A DNA stretch of 64,000 nt, from assembly GCA_017590115.1 (NCBI GenBank), contig JAGGNK010008448.1:3412794-3476793 (forward strand), given 5' to 3'. This document shows, piece by piece, positions 52,601 through 61,400 of the stretch (position 1 is the first letter of the stretch; each line of letters begins with the position of its first letter). The notes below the pieces were generated by a model. It was given only the letters and a program-made list of their open reading frames with translations. It did no database searches and was not told where the DNA came from. Origin of the DNA: Montifringilla adamsi (Eukaryota; Chordata; Aves; Passeriformes; Passeridae). Position numbers and translations under genes: made by a program.

Positions 52601-55437
52601 TGGTAACTACAGAAGAGTTGTTATGACAGGCAGTCGTCACCTCTTCCACTGCAGACGAATCACCTGCAATGTTGTTTTTCTCATTTGAATATAATTTAGA
52701 TCCCAAACTCCTCTGACACATTCTTCCCTTCCACATGTTATCACAGACATCTAGATACAAAAACAGATGCTTATATTAAATGTGTATTAAACCTCCTAAT
52801 CACTTTTTGTAAATCTTTATATTGCCTTTTCTGCCATTGTTGTTACATATCTTTAGTACGTTACACAAATTCTCAATTTCTGAACAAATCACTTTGAATC
52901 ATAAGGGACACTTCAAACATTATGTTAATTAAGAGTTGCATGTCCCTGTTTCCCCATCACCAATCTACAACTATTTAATAATGATTTGTTGTAATCTACA
53001 AAGGAACCTATAACAGCACATCACACAAACAGTCTTTGAAAAATCATTAGATATGTCAGGCAATCTAAAGTTTTAGACTAAATACATTTTACTGTTACCT
53101 TGAGAAGCACCAAATGATTCAATTGAAAGAACTCTTCTTCCAACAGCAGACAAGCTTCGACAAATATTACTTGATGAAGCAATCTTCATTTTTTCTTCAC
53201 ATAATGACAAAATGCTCTAGAGAAAAATAATGTTAAATACTTATTTAATAATGAATAGATTTGTGAATTTTGACTAACATGACTGATGTTAACTCCCACA
53301 GTACATCTGAATTTGTATGATGCTACAGTGGAGATCTTTCTTCTCCAATTCTTTATACTGCGTGTTTCTATTATGTGGTTAAATTAATTTCTTGTTTTTA
53401 CCATGGGCTATTATGAAGCCATTTAATACAATTCAATTTTAGCCTACAGTTAGAACATCAAGAACAACTGATAAAAATTATCTTAAATGTTATCCTTTAT
53501 GAATAACATAGTGAAAATGCAAAAGCTAGAGTGCTGATTACTTTTTTAAACAGCCAATGCTTTGCTTGAATTCAGTGACACAGGCAGGATGATTAATGTT
53601 TTTTATTACTGAAATTACATTAAAATTAAATGCTGAATCTTTTTAAAACTGCAAAATACAATTATTTAAAAAGCAATATTCCCAGTTAGAAAAAGCACTC
53701 ATTATCAGGTCACAAAAAGTAACCATTTGATGGCATTAGCATTGGTCTCACACATAATTAACTACAGATATTCACACATTTAAAAACCTGCCCCTTTGGG
53801 CAGGACGTAGAAGAGAGCTGCCTTTCCAAATGCATCCCACCATTTCCTCAGTAACTATTCCAAGATAAACACTGGTGAGCCCTTAGGAGATGCTCTTACT
53901 TCCCCATTCAGCAGTTCCCACTCAACTGCTCTTCTGCTGTTCTGCATGGAAGGAAGAAATTGACCCTGTTGGTTTACATATGGGATTGAGGAAGGACAGG
54001 AAAAAGGGAGACAGGTATCCAGCTGTGCTGAAGTCTAGCAAAATACCTAAAAAAGTCTAGGGGATTTCCCTCCAAATAGCTCCCACAACTCTGTTCACCC
54101 AAGAAAGTGTCCAGTGAAAAAAGAACAGAAAGAACATACTCACAACGTGACCCTTATATATTACCCAAGGCCAATTATTTTTGGGATGATTTCAATAGTC
54201 AGCAACAGCTTTCAGGGTCTACAGAGCACTGAGAGATGAGAGAGTGCTATACAATCCCACCTCTGACAACTTAACAGTAAATGAATAGAAATAGAGCAGC
54301 TGACCAAGCAGGCTCCATATTAGGTATGGTCTTCTGCCCGGGCAGTCCTCAGTCAGGGAGCCAATATTTTGACTTTATAAAAATGAATCTGTTAATTCTT
54401 CTGTTGCAGCACTCTTTCTGCAAAGTATTGATCATAGGTGCTATAACATTTAGAATATACATTATCAGTTCAGGAANNNNNNNNNNNNNNNNNAAAAAAA
54501 AAAAAAAAAAAAAAAAAAAGTAGATCGCACTATTCTGAAGTAGAAGAACTGAATCCAAGAAAAGTCACATTGCACAACTGTTATTCTCTGGTTACATTCT
54601 CATAGTCTGCAAAAACATTGAACTTTTGCACACTAATGTCAAATAACTCCATCAGGTAACCAACATTTAGAACGTAAATTCTTTCAAAACATCATGAAAA
54701 ATCCTATATAGTTTCAAATTCTTTCTAACAGCTAAAGGTAAAATAAGAGGCTAAATGGATTAAAATACAAAATCCAATAAAGATATCTAAGCCTTTATAT
54801 ATTTACAGAAAAACTAGTTAGTAGTAATGGTTTGAACATGCCAAGGAACAGAGGCTTCCTGGGGCAGGGTCCCTATATCCCCTTCTTAAATGCAAGCCAA
54901 TTATCACACAGATTTCACAGCATAATGCCTGTGCTTTTATTTCTAATTACACTCTGTCTCCCTGTAAACCAAATATTAAATGGGAAGAAAACAGTCAATG
55001 AGAAAATTTAGATACATCAGTATATTCACACAATCATCTTAAAAATTCAAGCACTGCTGAACATCTACACCTACTTTCCAGGTTTGTATATGCATTAGAG
55101 TGGGAAAAAGGATGAATTTCTGCAGAGTCGGGGAAGACCTCGGCTTTCCTGCAAAACCTGAGCATACTGCTTATCAAGACCATCTTCATAATTACAGAGA
55201 TTAATGAGATAAATAGAGATTAATGAGCACACATACAGAAATATTAGTATCACCTTTTTTAAAACAAGAAACTCTATAGGGCTGTTTTACCTCAATATCT
55301 GGCCTATTTTCAGGATTCTCTTCTTGCATTTGTTCCAGTAGAGTGTGCAGATCTTGTCCAAATTCTGATTCTGTCTCAGGTTCTACAATATATTCTATTG
55401 CTGCTTTCAGTGTTGCACCCAAAGAATAGATGTGTGC
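22279..55437 (-). CDS. KNDC1: KNDC1 (v-KIND), KIND-domain RasGEF, 5' exons missing
   Basis: I assembled 27 coding segments (one tentative) with compatible splice phases into 1772 codons ending in TAA. In this partial numbering, 1-60 is the C-lobe of KIND domain 1; 90-429 is a polar linker; 430-590 is KIND domain 2; 677-1150 is a second variable linker; 1151-1225 is a predicted coiled coil; 1267-1390 is RasGEF_N; and 1485-1750 is the catalytic RasGEF domain, with the NFATAMQIL and PAWKILPAK helices. The end RKIQDTLRRMKATFQ matches mammalian KNDC1. The mammalian protein is a brain Ras exchange factor that binds MAP2 through KIND2 and restrains dendrite growth. Human KNDC1 has 1749 residues; here about 140 N-terminal residues are absent. 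Introns range from about 80 bases to 7.4 kb. Confidence 0.97.
22768..22925 (-). CDS. KNDC1: KNDC1 exon z, RasGEF domain
   Basis: It encodes VFLKSDSLCLMEGDRFKTLP and LETGGFTMTNGAHKWTKLR, the region around the conserved FTMTNGA loop. Confidence 0.96.
23533..23592 (-). CDS. KNDC1: KNDC1 exon y, RasGEF domain
   Basis: It encodes AWKILPAKVAEIMEELKAVE, 20 residues corresponding to the helical hairpin segment of the exchange domain. Confidence 0.95.
23695..23817 (-). CDS. KNDC1: KNDC1 exon x, RasGEF catalytic core
   Basis: It encodes LLSKFLLIAKCCYEQRNFAT and AMQILAGLEN, the RasGEF signature with the asparagine-phenylalanine pair that packs under the Ras switch regions. The donor is CCA|GTAAGT. Confidence 0.96.
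24229..24379 (-). CDS. KNDC1: KNDC1 exon w, RasGEF domain
   Basis: It encodes LKVCNLFLSKCIQDQYLLQL and STWVAAEIV, the SCR1-type helices of the RasGEF fold. Confidence 0.95.
25100..25231 (+). mobile_element. CR1 LINE 3'-end fragment, plus orientation
   Basis: The stretch has the CR1 3' hallmarks in order: GAAGCTGTGGAGTCTCC, GGGTGGTTGGACTACATAG, CAGAGGTCCCTTCCAACCTC and the terminal ATTCTGTGAGACTGT. It lies antisense in a KNDC1 intron (between exons w and v) and is 5'-truncated. Confidence 0.92.
25621..25703 (-). CDS. KNDC1: KNDC1 exon v, RasGEF domain
   Basis: It encodes EVFNKCHPVHFLNSRALGV, an almost invariant KNDC1 block. Its acceptor is fed by an unusually pure poly(T) tract (26 T on the minus strand). 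Confidence 0.95.
25710..25735. repeat. poly(A)26 at a KNDC1 splice acceptor
   Basis: Twenty-six consecutive A residues, which are T on the transcribed strand, form the pyrimidine tract of the exon v acceptor. Confidence 0.9.
25755..26025. repeat. tandem duplication, unit about 142 bases
   Basis: Bases 25,755-25,895 are repeated almost identically at 25,897-26,025. I see no substitutions between copies; the second lacks 12 bases (TAGCATTAGATA). It lies in the KNDC1 intron between exons v and u and makes no exon copy. Confidence 0.95.
26161..26376 (-). CDS. KNDC1: KNDC1 exon u, start of RasGEF domain
   Basis: It encodes NFYWKLSKG, then ALPKPC-like AVLPKPCC, and ends GWQLTLLQQ, the first helix of the catalytic RasGEF domain. 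Confidence 0.93.
26377..27435. other. KNDC1 intron between exons u and t
   Basis: It contains only chance frames; no repeat element is recognised. Confidence 0.6.
27436..27615 (-). CDS. KNDC1: KNDC1 exon t, inter-domain linker
   Basis: It encodes 60 residues, including LLSLLEDAS and LCKKLSEDVSRK. The motif KLSED..SRK is shared with mammalian KNDC1. Confidence 0.92.
27872..28019 (-). CDS. KNDC1: KNDC1 exon s, RasGEF_N
   Basis: It encodes ICNRSFCILQAWIEDCYSVD and LKEFISSK, completing the RasGEF_N domain. Confidence 0.93.
28420..28533 (-). CDS. KNDC1: KNDC1 exon r, RasGEF_N
   Basis: It encodes NAFLEGYVQQFLYTFRYFCT and FLQFLLDRI, the core of the RasGEF_N domain. Confidence 0.95.
28534..29829. 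other. KNDC1 intron between exons r and q
   Basis: AT-rich intron with no exon or element recognised. Confidence 0.6.
29830..30041 (-). CDS. KNDC1: KNDC1 exon q, start of RasGEF_N
   Basis: It encodes MMYAEQWGVESC, a variable stretch, and then VLQAGTPLGLMAYLYS, the entry into the RasGEF N-terminal (REM) domain. Confidence 0.94.
30311..30408 (-). CDS. KNDC1: KNDC1 exon p, coiled coil, GC donor
   Basis: It encodes MLHKLRGQLQEMKSKVQFLE and LVKKYVQ. The reading joins the next exon only if the 5' splice site is CAG|GCAAGT, a strong non-canonical GC donor; no GT fits. Confidence 0.92.
30520..30613 (-). CDS. KNDC1: KNDC1 exon o, coiled-coil start
   Basis: It encodes ELEQLLMMETKNYRKTIKF and YQKLLQKERRSK, a charged heptad-like helix conserved in KNDC1. 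Confidence 0.94.
30614..32424. other. KNDC1 intron between exons o and n
   Basis: AT-rich intron. Short frames such as 31,334-31,558 (minus) lack usable splice sites and family resemblance. Confidence 0.6.
32425..32822 (-). CDS. KNDC1: KNDC1 exon n
   Basis: It encodes 132 residues of linker ending in the conserved CGCSPGWSSAFYGAECF segment. The donor is GTG|GTGAGT. Confidence 0.9.
32925..32962 (-). CDS. KNDC1: KNDC1 exon m, tentative 38-nt micro-exon
   Basis: A 38-base open segment enters with one base and leaves with one base, exactly the phases required between its neighbours, encoding about HNKHLNPLLEHI. Its donor (CATAG|GTAGTC) is good, but its acceptor (TAAAG) has a poor pyrimidine tract. 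Including it makes the total coding length a multiple of three. Another unseen exon in 32,963-35,881 is the alternative. Confidence 0.4.
32963..35881. other. KNDC1 intron between exons m and l
   Basis: A minus-strand frame at about 33,100-33,262 looks mildly protein-like, but I find no convincing acceptor or donor in the required phase. If exon m is wrong, the exon needed to correct the phase should lie in this interval. Confidence 0.5.
35882..36026 (-). CDS. KNDC1: KNDC1 exon l
   Basis: It encodes FGMFSDRICEKFCDLYWDEK and LLENLYQVVNGG, a well-conserved KNDC1 block. It ends in TG|GTAGGT, so the next exon must contribute one base; the next clear exon instead contributes two, pointing to an intervening exon. 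Confidence 0.88.
36135..36976 (-). CDS. KNDC1: KNDC1 exon k, second large linker exon
   Basis: This 842-base exon encodes 280 residues: a basic start (KKETRKEKR), a serine/threonine-rich middle, and at the end the conserved VIHLIQEEFAFDGYLENG motif seen in mammalian KNDC1. Confidence 0.9.
37072..37234 (-). CDS. KNDC1: KNDC1 exon j, linker
   Basis: It encodes 53 residues of linker (FMPFTSESKLIAVKG and so on). The donor AAA|GTTAGT is slightly off consensus, but its phase (two bases plus A) joins exactly to the next exon. Confidence 0.83.
37407..37497 (-). CDS. KNDC1: KNDC1 exon i, linker
   Basis: It encodes 30 residues (AAEEEVLAQDRVSFEF and so on) of acidic linker. Splice sites GTTAG| and |GTAAGC keep frame with both neighbours. 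Confidence 0.85.
38139..38216 (-). CDS. KNDC1: KNDC1 exon h, end of KIND2
   Basis: It encodes 26 residues (CSHYLLEQDISSKNILTLL) that close KIND2. The upstream acceptor follows a run of T. Confidence 0.9.
38547..38705 (-). CDS. KNDC1: KNDC1 exon g, KIND2 C-lobe
   Basis: It encodes VCVYGVAAILWMAAKYSVPL and then LLLDMARKNPEERPS, the C-lobe of KIND2. The catalytic residues of true kinases are absent, as expected for KIND domains. Confidence 0.94.
38706..40887. other. KNDC1 intron between exons g and f
   Basis: AT-rich intron with no exon, RNA gene or element recognised. Confidence 0.6.
40888..40949 (-). CDS. KNDC1: KNDC1 exon f, KIND2
   Basis: It encodes SCDVFYLAPEIEEED, the APE-like segment of the kinase-related fold. 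It is bounded by a TTTAG acceptor and an AAG|GTAATG donor. Confidence 0.92.
41051..41122 (-). CDS. KNDC1: KNDC1 exon e, KIND2
   Basis: It encodes VLCLDSVLIDCHGRILFAAP, the beta-hairpin region of KIND2, and is split in phase with both neighbours. Confidence 0.92.
42121..42182. repeat. (GAAA)n-type purine tract
   Basis: About 60 bases of A with regularly spaced G, interrupted by single C and T bases. Confidence 0.85.
43794..43828. repeat. (TA)n(TG)n microsatellite
   Basis: Alternating TA units pass directly into TG units. Confidence 0.9.
44171..44285 (-). CDS. KNDC1: KNDC1 exon d, KIND2 start
   Basis: It encodes WISLKLLLSWYGRPLKDYE and ELWALCHECL, the opening helices of the second KIND domain. 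In the mammalian protein KIND2 binds MAP2. Confidence 0.94.
44286..51728. other. largest KNDC1 intron in the window (7.4 kb)
   Basis: It separates the linker exon c from KIND2. It contains A/C-rich and T-rich low-complexity patches, including poly(A) near 49,135-49,152 and poly(T) at 49,569-49,618. I found no exon or RNA gene. Confidence 0.6.
49569..49618. repeat. poly(T)50 homopolymer
   Basis: Fifty uninterrupted T residues lie inside a KNDC1 intron. Its true length is likely uncertain in the assembly. Confidence 0.9.
51729..52750 (-). CDS. KNDC1: KNDC1 exon c, large linker exon
   Basis: This 1022-base exon encodes about 340 residues of polar, serine/asparagine-rich sequence between the two KIND domains, with no known fold. 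The open frame runs past the donor GAGCAG|GTAGTA to 51,663, but the donor fits the phase of the next exon. Confidence 0.9.
53099..53216 (-). CDS. KNDC1: KNDC1 exon b, end of KIND1
   Basis: It begins SILSLCEEKM and contains CRSLSAVGRRVLSIESFGA, a strongly conserved KNDC1 segment after the first KIND domain. The donor is CAAG|GTAACA. Confidence 0.93.
53217..55290. other. KNDC1 intron between exons b and a
   Basis: It contains an assembly gap and poly(A) tract. No exon is recognised. Confidence 0.6.
54477..54493. other. assembly gap (17 N)
   Basis: Seventeen N are followed immediately by 26 A (54,494-54,519). The gap probably reflects failure to sequence through the homopolymer. It is intronic, so no KNDC1 coding sequence is affected. 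Confidence 0.98.
55291..55437 (-). CDS. KNDC1: KNDC1 exon a, KIND1 C-lobe
   Basis: It encodes 49 residues beginning AHIYSLGATLKAA, the helix that carries the YSLG signature of KIND/kinase-like C-lobes, and ends ENPENRPDIE. It is flanked by an ATGCAG acceptor and a GAG|GTAAAA donor. It is the most upstream exon found and starts in phase 0, so at least one earlier exon must exist. Confidence 0.93.
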
Positions 55438-58400
55438 CTGCATGAATTTAAAAAAAAGACATTAAATATACTACCAATTCTTTCCCTCTTGCCACAGCTT
55501 CAAGATCATACAAGCTTAAACTATTTTCAAATTTAAGGTAACAGTTTCCCCGAAAGGTGGTTTAATTTAAGCATGATGAACAAAACCAGCTTCAGACTTG
55601 CTTTGGGGAAGTATATATACTTGCTGCAAACAAAAAGAAATCTTGTGGGGTACAATTATAACTCTTTTTTCCCCTCATCAGTAACCAGTATTACAAGTAT
55701 TACACCAGGCTACAATTAAATATAAAACTGAGAACCCTGTGTTTGTGTAATTATTGTTTGAGTTAGAAGCATGCTAAAAAGTTTGATTGAAGGGAGATTG
55801 AAGTGACATTCCTCTTAGCAGGGAAACAAAATATTTATTTAAAAAAACCCTTTTCTATATAGCAATATTTTATGAGTGCTATCAAGCATAAAGGAGCAGA
55901 GAAAATACAGCATAATACCACTTGTCACTGAAGATACTTATGAAAGAGATTTTAAAAATACTCCATGTTTTCCACCTCTGCTTCTCTCAAAGCCCACATC
56001 CTCGTGATGGATTAGGGTTAGGTGAACCAGCAACTTTTTAAAATCTAGTGCTAATGCAGTAGATTTCCCACACAACACAGCCACATCTTAATTTTAGAAG
56101 TATCTTGCTTCTTGGGGAAAAAACCAAAAAAGAAAAAAAAATACTTTTTCAGATCTGCTTGAGCAATGGTATTTTATCCATGATGGCCTGTATTTTATAT
56201 TCCATTCATAGAACATATTTACAAAATGCGTAAAATTTATAAGCAAATATAAATGCAAGTTTGGATAAACATTTCAATGGTGATGCAGCATAGCCAGGAA
56301 TTGAAATGTACTGAACATTGCCCTCTGAGGTTTACAGATACATACACAAATAAAATAATGACTGTAGATGTACATTAAATTGGTTTTAATGCCTTTGCTA
56401 CATACTTAACTATCTCTTATCTTAGAAAGAAGACTGACTTGAAAGTCAAAAGTAATTTTCTTCCTCCACCCACTCCTAACTTTATCATTAAGGTGTGTTT
56501 TTGTCTCCAAATTGTATGAATTATACTTTTTCCACAGGTATGCTTTTAGATTTACTTTTTAGTGAGGCAGGACATCTCCATGAAGGGAAGTGTAACACCA
56601 CCTATCAGGAAGAGCTGTGTATGTGAGACTGGAGAATTCCTCTCTTCTCCTCTCCCCTCCATGCCATCCCCAAACCAAGAACACATAAACCAGTGCTGGT
56701 TGCTGGCTCCAAAGCTTTGATTTATTTTTGGGACACATCAAGATTAGGACAAGCATCAGAAAAGCAGACTAGATGCCATCTGAGCTAGATAGAAAAGATT
56801 TTTTTTTTTTCCAAAGCAGTAATTTCAGTCTCAAGTTCCTCACTGTTACACAGCTTCATCATTAAGCAGAAAAGGTAACTGAAGAGTTTTGAGAATCTCA
56901 GAGGAACTAAGACAGGAACTGTTATGATTTTTATTTTCATTTAGCAGAAGAATGAAGGCCGTTCATCTATTCCAAAAGTAAGGGCTGCTTTCCCCACGGC
57001 CCTGTGCCCTGCGCCACATAAACTACTATAACCCACTCAGTGGCAGCAGCCCTACTGAACCACACTCTTGACAGACCAGACCAAGACGAAACAGACCATG
57101 TTGGTAAAAGGATACAAAACTATGAAGCCTGAGCAAATAGTCCATTAAAAAGGTGATGGAAAAAAAACTGAAGTAAGATCTTTTTTTCCCAACACACAAA
57201 AAGTTGCTCTGTTAAGGTACTTCCCTTCCTCTGACATGCAGGAAAACTAGTTTTGCAGATGGCCATTTTAAGCATCATAGTTTGTAACTAATTTCTGTGT
57301 TAAAACATTTACAGGGAATGTGGACACCTTTTTCAACTTGAAACTTTCTCCCATGTAAATCCCTCTCTTACCTTTCCCTTCTTCCAGCTCCCCAAACACC
57401 ACCACCACGCCAAGTAAAAGGGGAAAGAAAACCCAGCTATCAAATCAATTTCCCGAGCTGGCAGTAAACAAGGGTAATATTTAAGGTAATCCAACGTAAC
57501 CTTGTGTCCTAACGGAGCAATGAGAAATTTGAGCGTTTCCGATCATCCACTAGGTGGGGCATTCCCCAAGTTAATGCATCAAAAAGCTTCCACTTAACTG
57601 CACAGCTGGGCTTAGGAAGAAAATTTCACTTCCTGGGAAAGAAGATGTGTATATGCAATAAATAAAGCAAATTCTTAAGTATAAAATACCTAATGCTTAC
57701 TAGAAGTGACTGCTCACAATGAAAATAATTTCACAAGCAAGCTAAAGACTTTTTAGTCTGCTCTACGGAAAGTAACAAATAAGAAAGGGTGGCAAAAAAC
57801 TTTTCTTCTGGGACTGAATTGGCCGTTAGGAATTTTATTAAATAATTAGGAGGGCTTTTTCTCCCTATTTTCTGAAAAAAAAAAAAAAACCAAACGGAAC
57901 CACTACCACAAAAAGAAACAAAACCAAAATCCAACATAACACTCCTCCCAAGAAAACCCCTCACACCCACTTGTTTTAAATGTAGATAAGGAGAAAAGCT
58001 TTTTGAATTGCAAGCATTTTTCATTACAGGGTAATAATTTAATAGCTGATAAATAGCATGCATTTCTAGAGAGAGCCAAAGGAAAAACCAAACAAACCCA
58101 AAGCAATCTGTTCAAAATTCCTAAGGAGGCTCGCTCAGGAGTTAAAGACTAAATGCCACTTGTTACAAAAATATATAGACCACGCCAACAAGACTGCACC
58201 ACAGTGTCAGCTTCAAAAAGGATGGGAGAAAAGAGAGGAAGTCATATTAGGAAACCAGCTCTCCAGATTTGGTCCTAGAGAGTACATATCCTCGTAGCCC
58301 AAAGCCAGCAAACATAACAAGAACTGTAGGTAAACCATTATGGTATGCATTACTGGGAAGGCCATTATGGAAATAATGTGCCCTTTAAGAATCCCAATGG

Positions 58401-61400
58401 CAACACAAAAAAAATATGTTTGCAGAGAGTAACTATGATTTGAGGTAATAGAAGTCCTTCTTTCAGCAACATGCCAAAACAAGGGAACTCTCGTATTTCA
58501 GAGAAAAATTTGAAGGTCATGATCATGCAAGTAGCTTCAAATCAAAATAACTTTTAATACTAGACTGGTTTCCAAGACAAAAAGGCATAAGAAGACAAAA
58601 AACCCCAAAAAGGTAATTAAAAAGGTGAAGATACAACATTTTAAAAAAAATGATCAGGCTAAGTACTGGAAGCACTTACCAAGGGCAAGGAAAGCTTCTA
58701 CCATAATGTTATTACTCTATATCATGTTTGGAATATATTCCAAAAGGCTTCTGCAAGTTCTACTTAAAAGTTACTTGCCTTGCTGCATGTCATTTTACAA
58801 TCATTTAACACAACAGGAAGTGAAATCAGAGAACAATAATGAACTGCTCCAGTTTTAAAATCTGCCAATCAAAAGATCAGGAGATGAAGTAAAGGCTCCA
58901 AGTCTACAGAGGAAGCGTGACAGAGGCGTTGTTGTATTACTGCTTGACAGGGCTAAACAACTGAACTTCTCCAGAAACTCCCTTTTGCAGACAAACACTA
59001 CAGGAAAAAGCTGACAAAAGAGCTTTTGAATAGTGACTGCACAAGCATGTAGCATTTAAGAATAATGGCCATTTATATTCTGTATTGAGATTTCACTAAG
59101 TTCAGAATTGTAGGTCTTCCAAAGAATTGAAAAAGAAAGGCCATAATACAACTAATACTTCCTTAAAAATATTTCTGACTAAATGACAAGTTATAGAAAT
59201 TGTGTAATTGGTTTTGACATTCTTATCTGACCCTTATTTTTGCATATTTTTCTCTTTTTTACTGAGATTGCACAGATATAGCTACTTCCACCCTTTCACA
59301 ATTCAAAGCATTTAAGGGTTCCATAAGTTCCATAAAAGAAAGCTTCAGTGTGATATTAAACTTCGAAGTTTTATAAAAAAATTAAAGGTAACGCTTGAGA
59401 AAATTACTGTAGGGAGAAAACATTTAATATTTACCTATGCAAATATTTACATTTTTCTATGTAGTCACTCTAAAATACACCGTTTTTATGCAAAAGAAAG
59501 TCAGTAATATTCCTTAGTGAGAAAATGAAAGGGAAATAGGTCTACTATTTTCAATACTTTCCTTCATTACAAATGGACTAAATGCCTTTCTGCATAATTG
59601 TAATTACTGGAAGGTGTTGTATTAAAAATTAGCTTTATGTTCATTTGGCACTCTGGATACCTTGATAATTAGTCTGCAGAGCATGCTAGAAATGCTCAGC
59701 CACTGTAAACTAGTCACAAAACATAAGTCCAGCTTGAAGCAGTTAACAAATACTGGAAGGTGCAGTTTGTCCCTTCTAACTGCAGTTAACCTTGTCTGAA
59801 AAAACTTGTTCCTGAAAAGACTTCTAAAAAATTGGCCCAAAATGCATCTACAGGTCAGATTTTCTCATGGTCAAAGTCTGCAGGTAAATATTTTAACTCT
59901 CAAATTGTCTTTTTAACAAAAGGAAGTGAAAGCTTTTAAGTTTGTGTATGTTAGAAAAACATCAGGTCACCAGTTTATATAACAAGGCATGAGCAAGGCT
60001 TTATTACCTAGTCCCTGCATTTTACTGGTTCTGGTGACCTCTGTTTGTATCATCCCATTTGAACTGAGAAACACTACTTGGGAAATCAACCTAACCTCAG
60101 TTTTTAGTTGCAGGCTTCTTGTTTGTAACAGTTCATACCAACTGTTTTATTTCCATGGAATTGTCTAAGCATTAGCCACATGCAACCTTTTTGCATCTAT
60201 GTTTTGCAGCAAGAATTTCCACATTTTACAGCACAAAAAGACAGTATTTTGTTTGAATCCACCCATGTACATCTCATTGTTGCCACCCACTTCTTCATTT
60301 CTGAGAGCTGACACTCACTACATGGCTACTGTCACAGCACACCTCACAGATTTCTAGCAGAGCTTCTCCCTCAGGGCACTGTCTTCCAGGCTAAAGAGTA
60401 TTACTTGAAGTAATTGTTTCTTTTACAAATGCTGTTTCACCATCTGGTCCTGGAAATTTATGTTATTGCTAATTTTGCCAGGTTGGTCACTAGTCTATTC
60501 TGACACTCTTAACTGAGCCAAATTTTTGATAATTCTCCATAAAGAAGAGTTGCAATGTAGGAACCTACTGAAGGTCCTACAAGATTAAAACGTGTTCAAA
60601 AAAATTACATAGCTTTTTGGCTATAGCTTTCTTTGAAAAACTCTTTCGTATCTTATTCATTTGCAAACATTGCAGACTTCGGGTAGCATTCCTGTGTTTT
60701 GAGAGATTTAAAAAATATCAGGTTTTCATTCTTTTGTAAGTTTTTTTTTCATACTTTTTGACTAACCTCAGGGATTTCTTTTCAGGTCTTCTTTGACAGA
60801 AGATTTTTTTTTACTAAACCATAAGACACATTTACAACAGTCTCTGTGCTACCTGCAAACATTACTTTAACAGCAACAGATATGGCTCTGTTGATTACTG
60901 TCCATACAGCATCTATAGTAGCGATCACTTTGAAAAGAAATACTGTCAATTCAGAGCTATACCCAGAAATTAAGAAAAAAAAAATACAAATTTTTCAAAT
61001 GGACCTGAATACAGTTTCAAAAAGCTGTTGTTACTTTAACTACTGTACTAAAGACAGATGTATCTTAAGCCATTGACTGTTACTCTAATAAAGATTCATT
61101 TTCCTCTTGGAAGTCACTTGAAGATGAACATGCTCCGAATCTTGAGCAAATTTAAACCATGCTATTTGCAGGAAATTACTCATGTATTTGCAGTGTGAAG
61201 AAACAAATTAAGAACAGGTTTCTTATACTTCCATCCCACTTTTAGGCTGCCTTAATCACAAATATCAGGCACCCCAATACGGATGAGTAGCACACCAACT
61301 AACTCCTGTCCTGCATGACTGAATAAGTATAATTATGACAGGTAAGGAAGAATGCTGAAAAAAAAAACCCTGCTGAAGACCTCAGAGGTTCAGAGAGCAA

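Noticed and set aside
53790..53815. CCTGCCC...GGGCAGG hairpin
   Set aside because: A short stem with a small loop inside an intron; expected by chance and with no U-tract or known context in a eukaryote.
57731..58482. Minus-strand frames of 110 and 89 codons upstream of the first KNDC1 exon found
   Set aside because: No KIND-like motifs, no suitable splice sites, and composition typical of AT-rich intron.
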